A DNA stretch of 22,463 nucleotides from an uncultured Clostridium sp. (GCA_937885015.1 CALAAS010000033.1:1-22463), one strand, 5' to 3'. Positions 6,156-13,496 are shown, counted from the stretch's first letter. Program-made: numbers and translations. Notes: a model not told the origin generated them from the letters alone.

Positions 6156-6900
6156 TTATAACTTTAATTGAATTCCCAGCCTTCCCATAACCTCTATCTT
6201 TTCATATTTGCCAGTCTTTGAATCAATAACGATCATCGCTGATTCCCCGATCTGTTTTCCGTCTCTGTAGGTAGAAAACACATCCGTCGATATGATACCG
6301 CCCTTTTCAAATACCCTCTCCACCGGTGTATGTCCGACAACCTGCCTGTATGTATCTGCTCTGAATATCTCCCTGGTCGTATTCTGCGATCTAAACCACA
6401 ACGGAGATTCATCATTCCAGAGGTAATCGTGCGACGCATTATTCACTGCCTCTATAACATCATCTATATCTGCAGCCAGCAGATCTTTATCAAGCCATTT
6501 TACAAATTCAGCAGTAAGACCCCCCATGAGAGAAAAGCACATTATCGATATGTTGCATAATACCTATCTGCCCTGTCCTCGGAAGATTGTTCTCAAGCTC
6601 CTCCAGTTTAGATATAACTATCCGCTCAGCATAAGGAGAGTATCCAGTTTCAAACTTTCCCCAAGGATAGCTGACATCGTGGTTGCCATAACACCATAAT
6701 GCATCCGGATACGCTGCAGCAAATGAAATTGCGCGGTCAAATGTCTCTTTATATCGTTCTATCTGGAATTCCATCCCCCAATCATCCGCTAAATCCATAA
6801 GACATACGGCGCAGTCTGCCTTACCAGCCTTTAAAATAGTCTCTGCTCTGTCAAAGATCCATGGCTTCAGATGGATATCAGGAACCACAAGTATTTTCAT
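6156..6900 (-). pseudogene. Calcineurin-like metallophosphoesterase, frameshifted
   Basis: The reading frame begins MKILVVPDIHLKPWI, with the D-x-H metal motif, then LMDLADDWG (G/M-D-x-x-D position), WCYGNHDVSYPWG (GNHD motif) and FSHGG. It then leaves frame at a run of six G on the minus strand (6520-6525). With five G the frame would read SHGGLTAEFVKWL and continue through VVGHTPV (the GH metal motif) to 6156, giving a complete protein of about 248 residues. All metal motifs are present across the two halves, so one extra base is the only lesion seen. It may be a true mutation, a slippage-prone phase-variable site, or a sequencing error. Substrate is unknown. AGAGG precedes the ATG. Confidence 0.82.
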
Positions 6901-7187
6901 ATCGTCATTTCCTCTTTATAGAAAAAAATAATAATCCAACGTTTTGTTAATCATATTTCCCTCGTTTTGATTTTTAGGATGACAAAAATAAATATAATTC
7001 GACACTATATATTATATCTCTGACATCGAACAAAAACAATCAAAGGCTTTTCCAACCAGCCTGATCATGTTGACATTTTTCCGAATCCCTCTTATTGTAG
7101 CATTGTATCGAAAATAAACCTATTTTTTTCAAAAATATTCTATTTTTAATTTTATCAGTTTCAATTATTATATCGTTTGAACGCAAA
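6901..7187. other. Gene-free AT-rich stretch
   Basis: I see no gene here. On the minus strand a GAGGG site precedes a 12-codon frame (MINKTLDYYFFL) running up to the phosphoesterase ribosome site, which may be a leader or chance. The rest is AT-rich spacer between the accessory part and the TetR operon terminator. Confidence 0.4.
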
Positions 7188-7213
7188 AAGCCAGTCCATA
7201 TCCGGACTGGCTT
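7183..7213 (-). terminator. Terminator of the TetR/membrane protein operon
   Basis: A perfect 10-bp stem, AAGCCAGTCC (7188-7197) with GGACTGGCTT (7204-7213), has a 6-base loop and on the minus strand runs into a T tract. It lies beyond the DUF2871 remnant. Confidence 0.85.
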
Positions 7214-7270
7214 CCTTTCTCTTTGTAACAATGCAACAATTTGTTATTATAATACAATATTTCACAAAAA

Positions 7271-7363
7271 TTATTTATGACCTATCATTGTCCGTAACAC
7301 GCCGCCTGCCATTGCAAAAAGCGCATACATCAAAGCCGCATTCATATATCGTTTCAGATTCAT
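7271..7363 (-). pseudogene. DUF2871 membrane protein, N-terminal remnant
   Basis: A 30-codon frame reads MNLKRYMNAALMYALFAMAG and ends GVLRTMIGHK. The stretch KRYMNAALxYAxxAMxGGV matches the first transmembrane segment of DUF2871 proteins, which go on with a Y-R-E-F-T-K-type sequence and about 135 residues in total. Here the match is lost right after GGV, so an internal deletion has removed most of the gene. AAAGGA lies at reasonable distance before the ATG. It follows the membrane protein gene and precedes the operon terminator, so the intact ancestor was probably the third gene of the TetR operon. Confidence 0.55.
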
Positions 7364-7470
7364 TTCCTGTGATTCCTTTCTCCCCATCTTCATTCACATT
7401 TTCGTACAAACCGCTGCCGCAGGAAAGTCATGCAGCAGCGGCCGCAGAAGCGACGTCAGAGGCCAAAAAA

Positions 7471-8133
7471 TCATGCATTTCTCATGGCCCGGTAACCAAT
7501 CAGTATCGTCCATACGTACGCGCAGGTTTTTGGTATCATCAGCATCCCCAGAAGAGGAATCGCTTCCGCCCCTAATACGACCGGAATGTAAAAAACAAAA
7601 CTCAATACAATCGTCAACCACATCCATCGAAACTCCTGATCCTCATAGGACCTGGCGCTGCCATAAAACAGCAGGATAATCAAAAGCCCCAGCATCGTAA
7701 ATGGAAGGTTCCGATAAATTCCCCAGGCAATATTTCCTTCCGCACTGAGCCATTGATTCTGTGGCATCATACACAGGAGAATCCGTACAGCCGCCAGGCC
7801 ATACACTGCTGCACTCAGAATCTTTTTTCCTGTAACGTGATACCGCTGCCGCCAAACATGGTAGAGCAAAACATAAAAAACCGTCATGGTAACGGAAGTA
7901 ATCCACTTTCCAAGTCCCAACGGAACCGTATAATGTTCCAGGCCTGTCGTGCACAAAGCCAGAGCTCTGGGAACCAGATGAAAGGAATCCCCTACTCCCA
8001 GAACAACCGCCATCCAGCCAAAGAGCCGAAACTGGCGGCTTCCTTTGCTCCCTCGAATCATTCGTATCCCCATGATAAGAACGGAAATCAGATAAACGGT
8101 ATCAAACAGAGTTTCCACAATCGCCCGCATCAT
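7471..8133 (-). CDS. Polytopic membrane protein of unknown function, TetR-linked
   Basis: The 220-residue product has about seven hydrophobic segments (for example TVYLISVLIMGIRMI, LFGWMAVVLGVGDSF, VTMTVFYVLLYHVW, LLIILLFYGSA, LTIVLSFVFYIPVVLG), so it is an integral membrane protein. I cannot name a characterised family. A conserved-looking motif is GDSFHLVPR at the end of the second segment. The start at 8133 was chosen for an AAAGGAG site 6 bases upstream. It follows the TetR gene by 16 bases and is presumably its regulatory target. Export or sensing are possible roles, but nothing in the sequence decides between them. Confidence 0.8.
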   Translation of the reverse strand: MMRAIVETLFDTVYLISVLIMGIRMIRGSKGSRQFRLFGWMAVVLGVGDSFHLVPRALALCTTGLEHYTVPLGLGKWITSVTMTVFYVLLYHVWRQRYHVTGKKILSAAVYGLAAVRILLCMMPQNQWLSAEGNIAWGIYRNLPFTMLGLLIILLFYGSARSYEDQEFRWMWLTIVLSFVFYIPVVLGAEAIPLLGMLMIPKTCAYVWTILIGYRAMRNA

Positions 8134-8149
8134 TGGTTCTCCTTTCTGC

Positions 8150-8713
8150 TTACTTTTCATACAGGGTTCTTCGAACGATCTCCAGTACAGGACCCGGATC
8201 ATAATCCTCCCGCAGCAGGGCAGACAGCATCAGAGAAAACAAGACGCCGGCAAATTTCTCCGCCGTAAACCGATCATCAAAAGCATCCGGCCGGATTTTG
8301 GAATCCCGTTTCATGACAAAACACAATCCCTCCAGAATATGCTGCCAGGTCTTTTGCATCCTTCGTTTCCCGTCTTCTTTATCTTCCCGCATAAAACTCA
8401 GAGAATGCATCGTAAAGAAACCCGGATACTGCCTGCTGCCATATTCCATTCGTTCATACATCCAGACAATACAGGACTGAGTATCCCTAAACACAGATTC
8501 CTCTTCCGGTCGGTGAAAAATCTCACACCAGACACTCTCTATCGTAGCCCCCACCAGTGCTGCTTTGGAATCAAAATAATTGTAAATCGCTCCCACAGAT
8601 ACGCCACAGGTAGCTGCAACAGAGCGGATATTTACCGCCGTCCATCCTTGCTTTCGAATCAGCTCCCGACTGTTTTTCAAAATTTCTTCTTTCGAAGTTA
8701 CCATAATATTCAT
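8150..8713 (-). CDS. TetR/AcrR family transcriptional regulator
   Basis: The 187-residue protein has the typical N-terminal TetR helix-turn-helix: SKEEILKNSRELIRKQGWTA, then VAATCGVSVGAIYNYFDSKA at about residues 25-50. The divergent, mostly helical C-terminal part would hold the ligand pocket and dimer interface. Among several possible ATGs, the one at 8713 has GGAGGG 6 bases upstream; starts further up would lie between the operator and the ribosome site. It heads an operon with the membrane protein gene and a DUF2871 remnant, and is probably autoregulated through the palindrome at 8729-8743. The inducer is unknown. Confidence 0.9.
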   Translation of the reverse strand: MNIMVTSKEEILKNSRELIRKQGWTAVNIRSVAATCGVSVGAIYNYFDSKAALVGATIESVWCEIFHRPEEESVFRDTQSCIVWMYERMEYGSRQYPGFFTMHSLSFMREDKEDGKRRMQKTWQHILEGLCFVMKRDSKIRPDAFDDRFTAEKFAGVLFSLMLSALLREDYDPGPVLEIVRRTLYEK

Positions 8714-8728
8714 TACCATCCCTCCAAC

Positions 8729-8770
8729 ATGAACATTGTTCATTTTAAAGAAAAACATCTTCTTTGTCAA
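8729..8770 (-). promoter_or_regulatory. TetR operon promoter and palindromic operator
   Basis: TTGACA, 17 bases and TAAAAT (8770 to 8742) form a near-perfect promoter. The 15-bp perfect palindrome ATGAACA-T-TGTTCAT (8729-8743) overlaps the end of the -10 box and the start-site region, just upstream of the ribosome site. It is the expected place for a TetR-family autorepressor. Confidence 0.82.
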
Positions 8771-8807
8771 GACTTTCTCCCGTTATATTTTCTTCCGTAC
8801 AGGGCAA

Positions 8808-8850
8808 AAGGAGGAGTCCCTAAAGCCACCGGCTTTAAAGTCTCCTCCTT
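8808..8850 (-). terminator. Terminator of the FKBP fusion gene
   Basis: AAGGAGGAG (8808-8816) pairs with CTCCTCCTT (8842-8850), and an inner stem TAAAGCC/GGCTTTA closes on a 3-base loop. On the minus strand it ends in a short T run, 20 bases after the stop codon. Confidence 0.85.
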
Positions 8851-8869
8851 CTATCAGCGCATCATATTT

Positions 8870-9733
8870 TTACAGAACCTCCACCAGCTCAATATGGAAA
8901 TTCAGCTCCTTTCCGGCCATTTCATGGTTGGCATCAAAGGTAATATTTGTCTCATCCTTGGCAGTTACCGTTACCGGGAATGGCTGGCCAAACTGATTGG
9001 TCAGATACACCTGCTGCCCCACTTCCAGCTCCTCAGAACCCGGAAGCTGCGCGATCTCCAATGTAATAATTGCGCTGGGATCCGGCATACCGTAGGCTTC
9101 CTCCGGCATCAGGTGAACGTCCACTTCCTGCCCCACTTCCATATCTGCCACCGCCACATCAAAGCCGTAAATCATCTGGCCGGCGCCGCAGACAAACTGG
9201 AGCGGTTCGCCGCGGTCATAGGAGGAATCAAACTGTGTTCCGTCATTAAAGGTTCCCCGGTAATGGGCCCGGCAGGTCTTGCCCACATTACGGCCATTCA
9301 TCGTTGGCTGAGAACCACAGCCGCCGCCACAGTGACCGCCGCAGCCATGCTCTCCACAGCTGTGACCTTCCTCATGATCTCCACAACTGTGGCCGTCTTC
9401 ATGGTGATGATCGCAATTTGCACCGCTGGAAACCAACTCTCCTCTCAGATATGCCTCTACCGCCTCATCTGTATTTCCCTGGGCACCCGCGCACAGTTCC
9501 ACGCCGGCTTCCGCCAGCGCTGCCTGGGCGCCGCCGCCGATACCGCCGCAGATCAACACATCCACTGAGTGGTTTGCCAAAAGACCGGCCAGCGCGCCGT
9601 GGCCGCTTCCATTGGAGCTGATTACCTCACTGGAAATTACCTTTCCATCCTCTGCTTCATATACCTTGAAAAATTCCGTTTTTCCGAAATGCTGAAATAC
9701 ATTTCCGTCTTCGTACGTAACTGCAATTTTCAT
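8870..9733 (-). CDS. Fusion of NifX/NifB-like FeMo-cofactor domain and SlyD-like FKBP prolyl isomerase
   Basis: The 287-residue protein joins three parts. Residues 1-100 are a dinitrogenase iron-molybdenum cofactor binding-type domain (MKIAVTYEDGNVFQHFGKTE, VDVLICGGIGGGAQAAL). Residues 107-140 form a His/Cys-rich linker with eight His and six Cys in repeats like GHSCGDH, GHSCGEH and CGGHC, surely metal-binding. Residues about 150-287 are an FKBP-type peptidyl-prolyl isomerase of SlyD layout (AHYRGTFNDGTQFDSS, GAGQMIYGFDVAV), with the inserted chaperone flap at about 208-260. SlyD proteins normally carry the metal tail at the C terminus and serve metal delivery to nickel enzymes; here the metal-rich part sits between domains. 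There is no signal peptide, so it is cytosolic. The start at 9733 has an AGAGGA site. It is monocistronic, with its own promoter and terminator. Metallochaperone or metal-cluster handling is a reasonable inference, not shown. Confidence 0.88.
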   Translation of the reverse strand: MKIAVTYEDGNVFQHFGKTEFFKVYEAEDGKVISSEVISSNGSGHGALAGLLANHSVDVLICGGIGGGAQAALAEAGVELCAGAQGNTDEAVEAYLRGELVSSGANCDHHHEDGHSCGDHEEGHSCGEHGCGGHCGGGCGSQPTMNGRNVGKTCRAHYRGTFNDGTQFDSSYDRGEPLQFVCGAGQMIYGFDVAVADMEVGQEVDVHLMPEEAYGMPDPSAIITLEIAQLPGSEELEVGQQVYLTNQFGQPFPVTVTAKDETNITFDANHEMAGKELNFHIELVEVL

Positions 9734-9807
9734 TTCCGCATCCTCTGCTTTCTTTCTCTTTTTATCTGCGAATCCGATGTTTCCATACCGTTTCACAGGT
9801 CTACTGA

Positions 9808-9836
9808 ATTATATCATAGACTCTCTTTATTTGAAA
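9808..9836 (-). promoter_or_regulatory. Promoter of the FKBP fusion gene
   Basis: TTTCAA, 17 bases and TATAAT are seen, with an extended TGA in front of the -10 box, about 75 bases before the start codon. Confidence 0.7.
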
Positions 9837-9920
9837 AGGGGGTTTGCATTTTCCTCCTGCTCGTTTTCGTCAACTCATAGCTCAAATCCAGGAGATTCCT
9901 GATTGCCCCAATTTTAAGAA

Positions 9921-9975
9921 AAAAGGGAGTGCCTACCGTTATCCTTTTCCCGGACTTCCCTCAGCACTCCCTTTT
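9921..9975 (-). terminator. Terminator of the acyl-CoA thioesterase gene
   Basis: AAAAGGGAGTGC (9921-9932) and GCACTCCCTTTT (9964-9975) form a perfect 12-bp outer stem. On the minus strand it ends in a T6 run, about 65 bases past the stop codon. Confidence 0.85.
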
Positions 9976-10040
9976 CTCCACTCTCCGCCGTTCAAAAATA
10001 TGTTCCTGAACAAACAAATTTTTTAAACATTTCCGTTATT

Positions 10041-10523
10041 TCAAAAATTTTCAATCCGTCTCTGCTTACGAAGTTCATACCGCCGTTTTCCGGCATTCCA
10101 TGCTTCCTTCTCTTCCTCTGTTTCCACAATCAACCCTGGAACTTCCACCGGGTGATCGTTTTCATCCAACGCAACCATCACGAAATAAGCCGTATTAACC
10201 AGTTTTCTCGCGCCGTTCAGAGCCTCCACAAAGCTCTCCACCTGTACCTCCATGGAGGTACGGCCCACATACGTAAGTTTCCCAACCAGAATCAATGTGT
10301 CATTCACATGCACCGGCTCTTTAAACTGCAGGCTGTCCACTGCTGCCGTCGTTTGATCCCGCCGTGAATGGCGGCGCGCCACAACTCCGGCCACCACATC
10401 AATCCACTCCATCAGCTGGCCGCCAAACAGGCGCCCCGCTCCGTTAATATGGCAGCTCAAAACCACCTGAACCTGTTCTACGAGAGAATCCGTTACCCGG
10501 CGCATCGGTCGATCTTTATCCAT
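10041..10523 (-). CDS. Acyl-CoA thioesterase, hotdog fold
   Basis: The 160-residue protein is a single-hotdog acyl-CoA thioesterase of the YciA/BACH type, hydrolysing acyl-CoA to free acid and CoA in the cytosol. Visible family features are INGAGRLFGGQLMEWIDVVA (central helix with the G-G-x-L-M-x-W-x-D pattern), FKEPVHVNDTLIL, VGRTSMEVQVES and the C-terminal extension EETEEEKEAW-like segment (VETEEEKEAWNAGKRRYELR). The length is normal. An AAGGAG site lies 9 bases before the ATG. It has its own promoter and terminator. Chain-length preference cannot be read from the sequence. Confidence 0.9.
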   Translation of the reverse strand: MDKDRPMRRVTDSLVEQVQVVLSCHINGAGRLFGGQLMEWIDVVAGVVARRHSRRDQTTAAVDSLQFKEPVHVNDTLILVGKLTYVGRTSMEVQVESFVEALNGARKLVNTAYFVMVALDENDHPVEVPGLIVETEEEKEAWNAGKRRYELRKQRRIENF

Positions 10524-10567
10524 GGGAAATATCTCCTTCCTATATCTTCCTGTTTCTTTCTGTTTCC

Positions 10568-10596
10568 AGTATACAGCCTCAGGGAAGGAGTGGCAA
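10568..10596 (-). promoter_or_regulatory. Promoter of the acyl-CoA thioesterase gene
   Basis: TTGCCA, a 17-base spacer and TATACT lie about 45 bases before the start codon on the minus strand. Confidence 0.7.
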
Positions 10597-10611
10597 GAAG
10601 TTTCCAGATTC

Positions 10612-10735
10612 CCCCTCTTCCATTTTTCCCAGTTTCTCTTCTTACTTTTTTATCTTTCTTTACCTTACTTTCCTTTTTGCTTTCTTATCTTACTTCTCTT
10701 CTTTATTTTCTTCCTTATTCTCTTCCAGGCGCAGA
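10612..10735. repeat. Long polypyrimidine/polypurine tract
   Basis: For over 120 bases the plus strand is almost entirely C and T with few interruptions, so the minus strand is purine-rich. It covers the last codons of the cytidylate kinase-like gene (tail EENKEENKEEK) and the intergenic space, up to near the thioesterase promoter. No conventional terminator hairpin was seen for the kinase gene here. Confidence 0.75.
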
Positions 10736-11772
10736 TTGATCATCCGATAAATAAAATCCACAGCACCGTCAATACCGTAGCTGGCACTATTGATACAGAG
10801 ATCGTAATTATTGGCATAGCCCCAGTGGCGTCCCGTATAGAAATTATAATGTTTCGAGCGTTTCCGGTCCAGGTGTTTCAAGTAACGGCGCGCCTGTTTG
10901 ACTGTCAGGGTACTGTCAATTTCCATGGCACGTTTTACGCGCTGCTCAAAGGGCGCCGTGATATAAATACTGATATGAGGGATATGGTTGTTGGTCATGA
11001 TTACATCACTGCAGCGCCCAAGCACAACAAAGTCCTCTTTTTTGGCCATATCGCACAGCAGGTCACTCTCATTGAAGAACACGGCGTCTTCCTTGGGAAG
11101 TCCGTGAAACCGACTGAATTCCCGCATATGCTGGCGCAGTGTCAGATGGCGCTCCGGTTTAAAGGCATCGCTGGGATTTTGATTCTGCGCCGGAACATCT
11201 CCGGGTTTAATACCGTATCCACTCACATCCTGGACAGAATCCTGTTCCGCCTCCAGCCGCTTTAACACAGCCTCAAAAATTTCCGCATCATAGAAATTGA
11301 TTTTCAGCTTATCCGCCAGCTTAAATCCAATATTAACACCGCCGCTTCCATACGTCCATCCAATGCAGACGATCAGATGATCGTTTTCCGAAAACCGGTT
11401 TTTCAGGTTAAAGGTATTGAGCTTTGCCAGCTCCGAGTTTACCACATCGCCGCTGGCAAAACTGGTGGGCAGTTCCATTACTTCCTGAAGGATATTGTTG
11501 TACTCCGTCATAACCATACGGCGTTCTTCTTTATCCTCAATGGTTCTGGCCATATTTCCAATCAGAGCGATTTCGCTTCGGACCAGGTTTCCCTTCGGAC
11601 GCGTAGTCAGCAGATATACCAACTCCCGGACACATCTCTCCCGGTCACGGTTGAAAACACGGCCCAGGGAAGAACCCAGAAATGCATATACCTGTGCGTC
11701 CAGATCATAAATTCGCTCTGCCAGTTCTCTGATTCTCTCTTCATTACTCATATTTGCATTATTACCACTCAT
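10690..11772 (-). CDS. Cytidylate kinase-like family protein with N-terminal helical domain
   Basis: The C-terminal two thirds (about residues 130-350 of 360) match the cytidylate kinase-like family: IGWTYGSGGVNIGFKLADKL as P-loop region, INFYDAEIFEAV, VVLGRCSDVIMTNN, IYITAPFEQRVKRAM, LTVKQARRYLKHLDRKRSKH, then YDLCINSASYG. In the family the P-loop usually reads G-R-E-x-G-S-G-G; here W-T replaces R-E. The first about 125 residues (IRELAERIYDLDAQVYAFLG, then RRMVMTEYNNILQEV) form a separate helical domain that I cannot name. The tail is a charged EENKEENKEEK repeat. The ATG at 11772 was preferred to TTG at 11778 because of its spacing to GGGAGG. It follows the antiporter gene by 14 bases, so the two form one operon. 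A nucleotide kinase activity is likely but the substrate is unproven. Confidence 0.82.
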   Translation of the reverse strand: MSGNNANMSNEERIRELAERIYDLDAQVYAFLGSSLGRVFNRDRERCVRELVYLLTTRPKGNLVRSEIALIGNMARTIEDKEERRMVMTEYNNILQEVMELPTSFASGDVVNSELAKLNTFNLKNRFSENDHLIVCIGWTYGSGGVNIGFKLADKLKINFYDAEIFEAVLKRLEAEQDSVQDVSGYGIKPGDVPAQNQNPSDAFKPERHLTLRQHMREFSRFHGLPKEDAVFFNESDLLCDMAKKEDFVVLGRCSDVIMTNNHIPHISIYITAPFEQRVKRAMEIDSTLTVKQARRYLKHLDRKRSKHYNFYTGRHWGYANNYDLCINSASYGIDGAVDFIYRMINLRLEENKEENKEEK

Positions 11773-11786
11773 CGTCAATTACCTCC

Positions 11787-13232
11787 CTACAGGAAAAACA
11801 GAAGCATATCCAATGCAAACACCGGTATCAGAAACAGCAGAGACCAGCACAGATACCCAAAGAAGGACGGCATACGCACACCGTTCTCGTCGGCAATGGA
11901 TTTAACCATAAAGTTAGGTGCATTTCCAATATAGGTATTGGCCCCCATAAAGACAGCGCCGCAGGAAATAGCGGTCAGCATTTTTACGGGAATCGCCCCC
12001 AGAGCAGTAGCCATTCCCTCGGTAAATCCCAACGCTCCCGCTGTCGTTAAAAATACCAGGTATGTAGGGGTATTATCCAGGAAACTGGAAAGCAGTCCCG
12101 TGGCCCAGAACATCTCAAAGGGCTCTGTAATTCCCAGGTTTGCTCCATTGGCCTTTAAAAGCATCAGGGCCGGCTGCATGGTAATGAAAATACCGATGAA
12201 AAGCACTGCAACTTCCTGAATTGCTCCCCAGGTAAAATGGTTTTCTCGCCGAATTTCTGCTCCTGTGGTCTTGAAAGACAGAAAAGCAGCTGCCAGGATA
12301 ATCACAATCTCAATGATCGACGGATAAGAGAGAACAACCTCACCCAAAATCCGAATCCCCTTTACATGGCCGTCAGCATCCTGAAACGCCGGAAGTCCAG
12401 GCAGCGTACCGCTTAAAATAACAGCAGCCACAATTGCGATCAGGAAAATCAGGTTATGCTTTCCGCGAAGCTTTACCTCCGTACCAGGTTTACTGATATC
12501 CGGCTTTAAACCAATGGCAATATCCTTCCGGTAGGCCCGCCGATCAATAAAATAAAATGCCGTTAGCAGCACGATCATATTTACCAGAAGAATCGGCGCC
12601 AGGTGCAGACTCCAGAAAAATGGAACCCCACGCATAAATCCCATTAACAGAGGCGGATCTCCGATGGGAGTCAGGCATCCTCCGATATTAGACACCAAAA
12701 AAATAAAGAAAATAATAATGTGGCGTTTTCTTTTCCTCCAGGCATTCATTTTAATGACCGGACGGATCATCAGCATACTGGCTCCCGTCGTGCCGATCCA
12801 GCTGGAAAGCAGTGTTCCCAGAGCCAGAAGTCCCACATTTACTCTTGGGGAACCGGCCAGGTCTCCAGACATGGTAATATTACCAGAGACACAGAACAAT
12901 CCAAATAAAAGTATAATAAATGTCAGATAATCATTGATCATACATTCCAGTACCGTTTCTGCCGCAGTTCCGATACTAAACCTGCATGCAAATGGAATCA
13001 CAAACAGCAGAGACCAGAAAATTACCGCGTGGGGCTGATGGGTCTCCCACCACTCTCCCTTTACCAGTGGCAATACTGCGATACAAAGCAAGAGTCCGGC
13101 AAATGGAATACACATCCAGAGCGGCACCGACGCCGTACTCTCACCGCCTCCTGCTCCTGCAGCAAAAGCCGTCAGCGGGTTGGATAAAAGCATCATTCCC
13201 AGGCTCCCAAAAAACGCTACCATTCTTTTCAT
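11787..13232 (-). CDS. NhaD-type sodium:proton antiporter / ion transporter superfamily protein
   Basis: The 481-residue protein is a polytopic inner membrane transporter of the ion transporter superfamily. Diagnostic stretches are TLLSSWIGTTGASMLMIRPV, SNIGGCLTPIGDPPLLMGF, LLSSFLDNTPTYLVFLTTAG and GANTYIGNAPNFMVKSIA, typical of proteins annotated as NhaD-like sodium:proton antiporters. About 11-12 hydrophobic segments are present. The N terminus MKRMVAFFGSLGMMLLSNPL followed by AFAAGA looks like a signal sequence. The start at 13232 has GGGAGG 8 bases upstream, better than the double ATG at 13256. It is the first gene of an operon with the cytidylate kinase-like gene. Sodium or proton coupling is the usual annotation; a carboxylate substrate cannot be excluded. 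Confidence 0.85.
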   Translation of the reverse strand: MKRMVAFFGSLGMMLLSNPLTAFAAGAGGGESTASVPLWMCIPFAGLLLCIAVLPLVKGEWWETHQPHAVIFWSLLFVIPFACRFSIGTAAETVLECMINDYLTFIILLFGLFCVSGNITMSGDLAGSPRVNVGLLALGTLLSSWIGTTGASMLMIRPVIKMNAWRKRKRHIIIFFIFLVSNIGGCLTPIGDPPLLMGFMRGVPFFWSLHLAPILLVNMIVLLTAFYFIDRRAYRKDIAIGLKPDISKPGTEVKLRGKHNLIFLIAIVAAVILSGTLPGLPAFQDADGHVKGIRILGEVVLSYPSIIEIVIILAAAFLSFKTTGAEIRRENHFTWGAIQEVAVLFIGIFITMQPALMLLKANGANLGITEPFEMFWATGLLSSFLDNTPTYLVFLTTAGALGFTEGMATALGAIPVKMLTAISCGAVFMGANTYIGNAPNFMVKSIADENGVRMPSFFGYLCWSLLFLIPVFALDMLLFFL

Positions 13233-13309
13233 TTCAGGCAACCTCCCTATCATCATTCAGCAATTCTTTTCAGTCAGGTGTTTTGGATTACCTCCCAAAC
13301 ACTCGCTAT

Positions 13310-13338
13310 AGCATAGCAAATTTGCCGCCCGATTACAA
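13310..13338 (-). promoter_or_regulatory. Promoter of the antiporter operon
   Basis: TTGTAA, 17 bases and TATGCT with an extended TGC are found on the minus strand about 80 bases before the start codon. Confidence 0.55.
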
Positions 13339-13467
13339 CCGCACTATCGCTAAAGAACTGTATAATTTTCGTTATAAATTGTTGATTATTCCTTATACAG
13401 GCCCCCTTATTGACAGACATTTATAGGTAGTATAAAAAAAACAGGAAAATCCCCCTAAAGTCTTTCG

Positions 13468-13496
13468 TTTACTTTTAAAAGTGATTGTGTTATAGT
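13468..13496 (+). promoter_or_regulatory. Promoter of the activase gene with palindromic spacer
   Basis: TTTACT, 17 bases and TATAGT with an extended TGT are seen on the plus strand. The 12-bp perfect palindrome ACTTTTAAAAGT (13471-13482) overlaps the -35 box and spacer, a place where a repressor would act. A second possible promoter, TTGACA with TATAAA but only 15 bases apart, lies nearer 13410-13437. Confidence 0.55.

Noticed and set aside
6508..6542. Programmed ribosomal frameshifting at the G6 run
   Set aside because: No stimulatory stem or internal ribosome site was evident and metallophosphoesterases are not known for this; mutation or error is simpler.
8339..9568. A 409-codon plus-strand frame opposite tetR and the FKBP fusion gene
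   Set aside because: It lies antisense to two genes with clear families, has no ribosome site or recognisable domain, and its openness follows from the codon bias of the opposite strand.
10522..11265. A 247-codon plus-strand frame starting beside the thioesterase gene
   Set aside because: Its first part is a translation of the polypyrimidine tract into Phe/Leu/Ser and the rest is antisense to the kinase-like gene.
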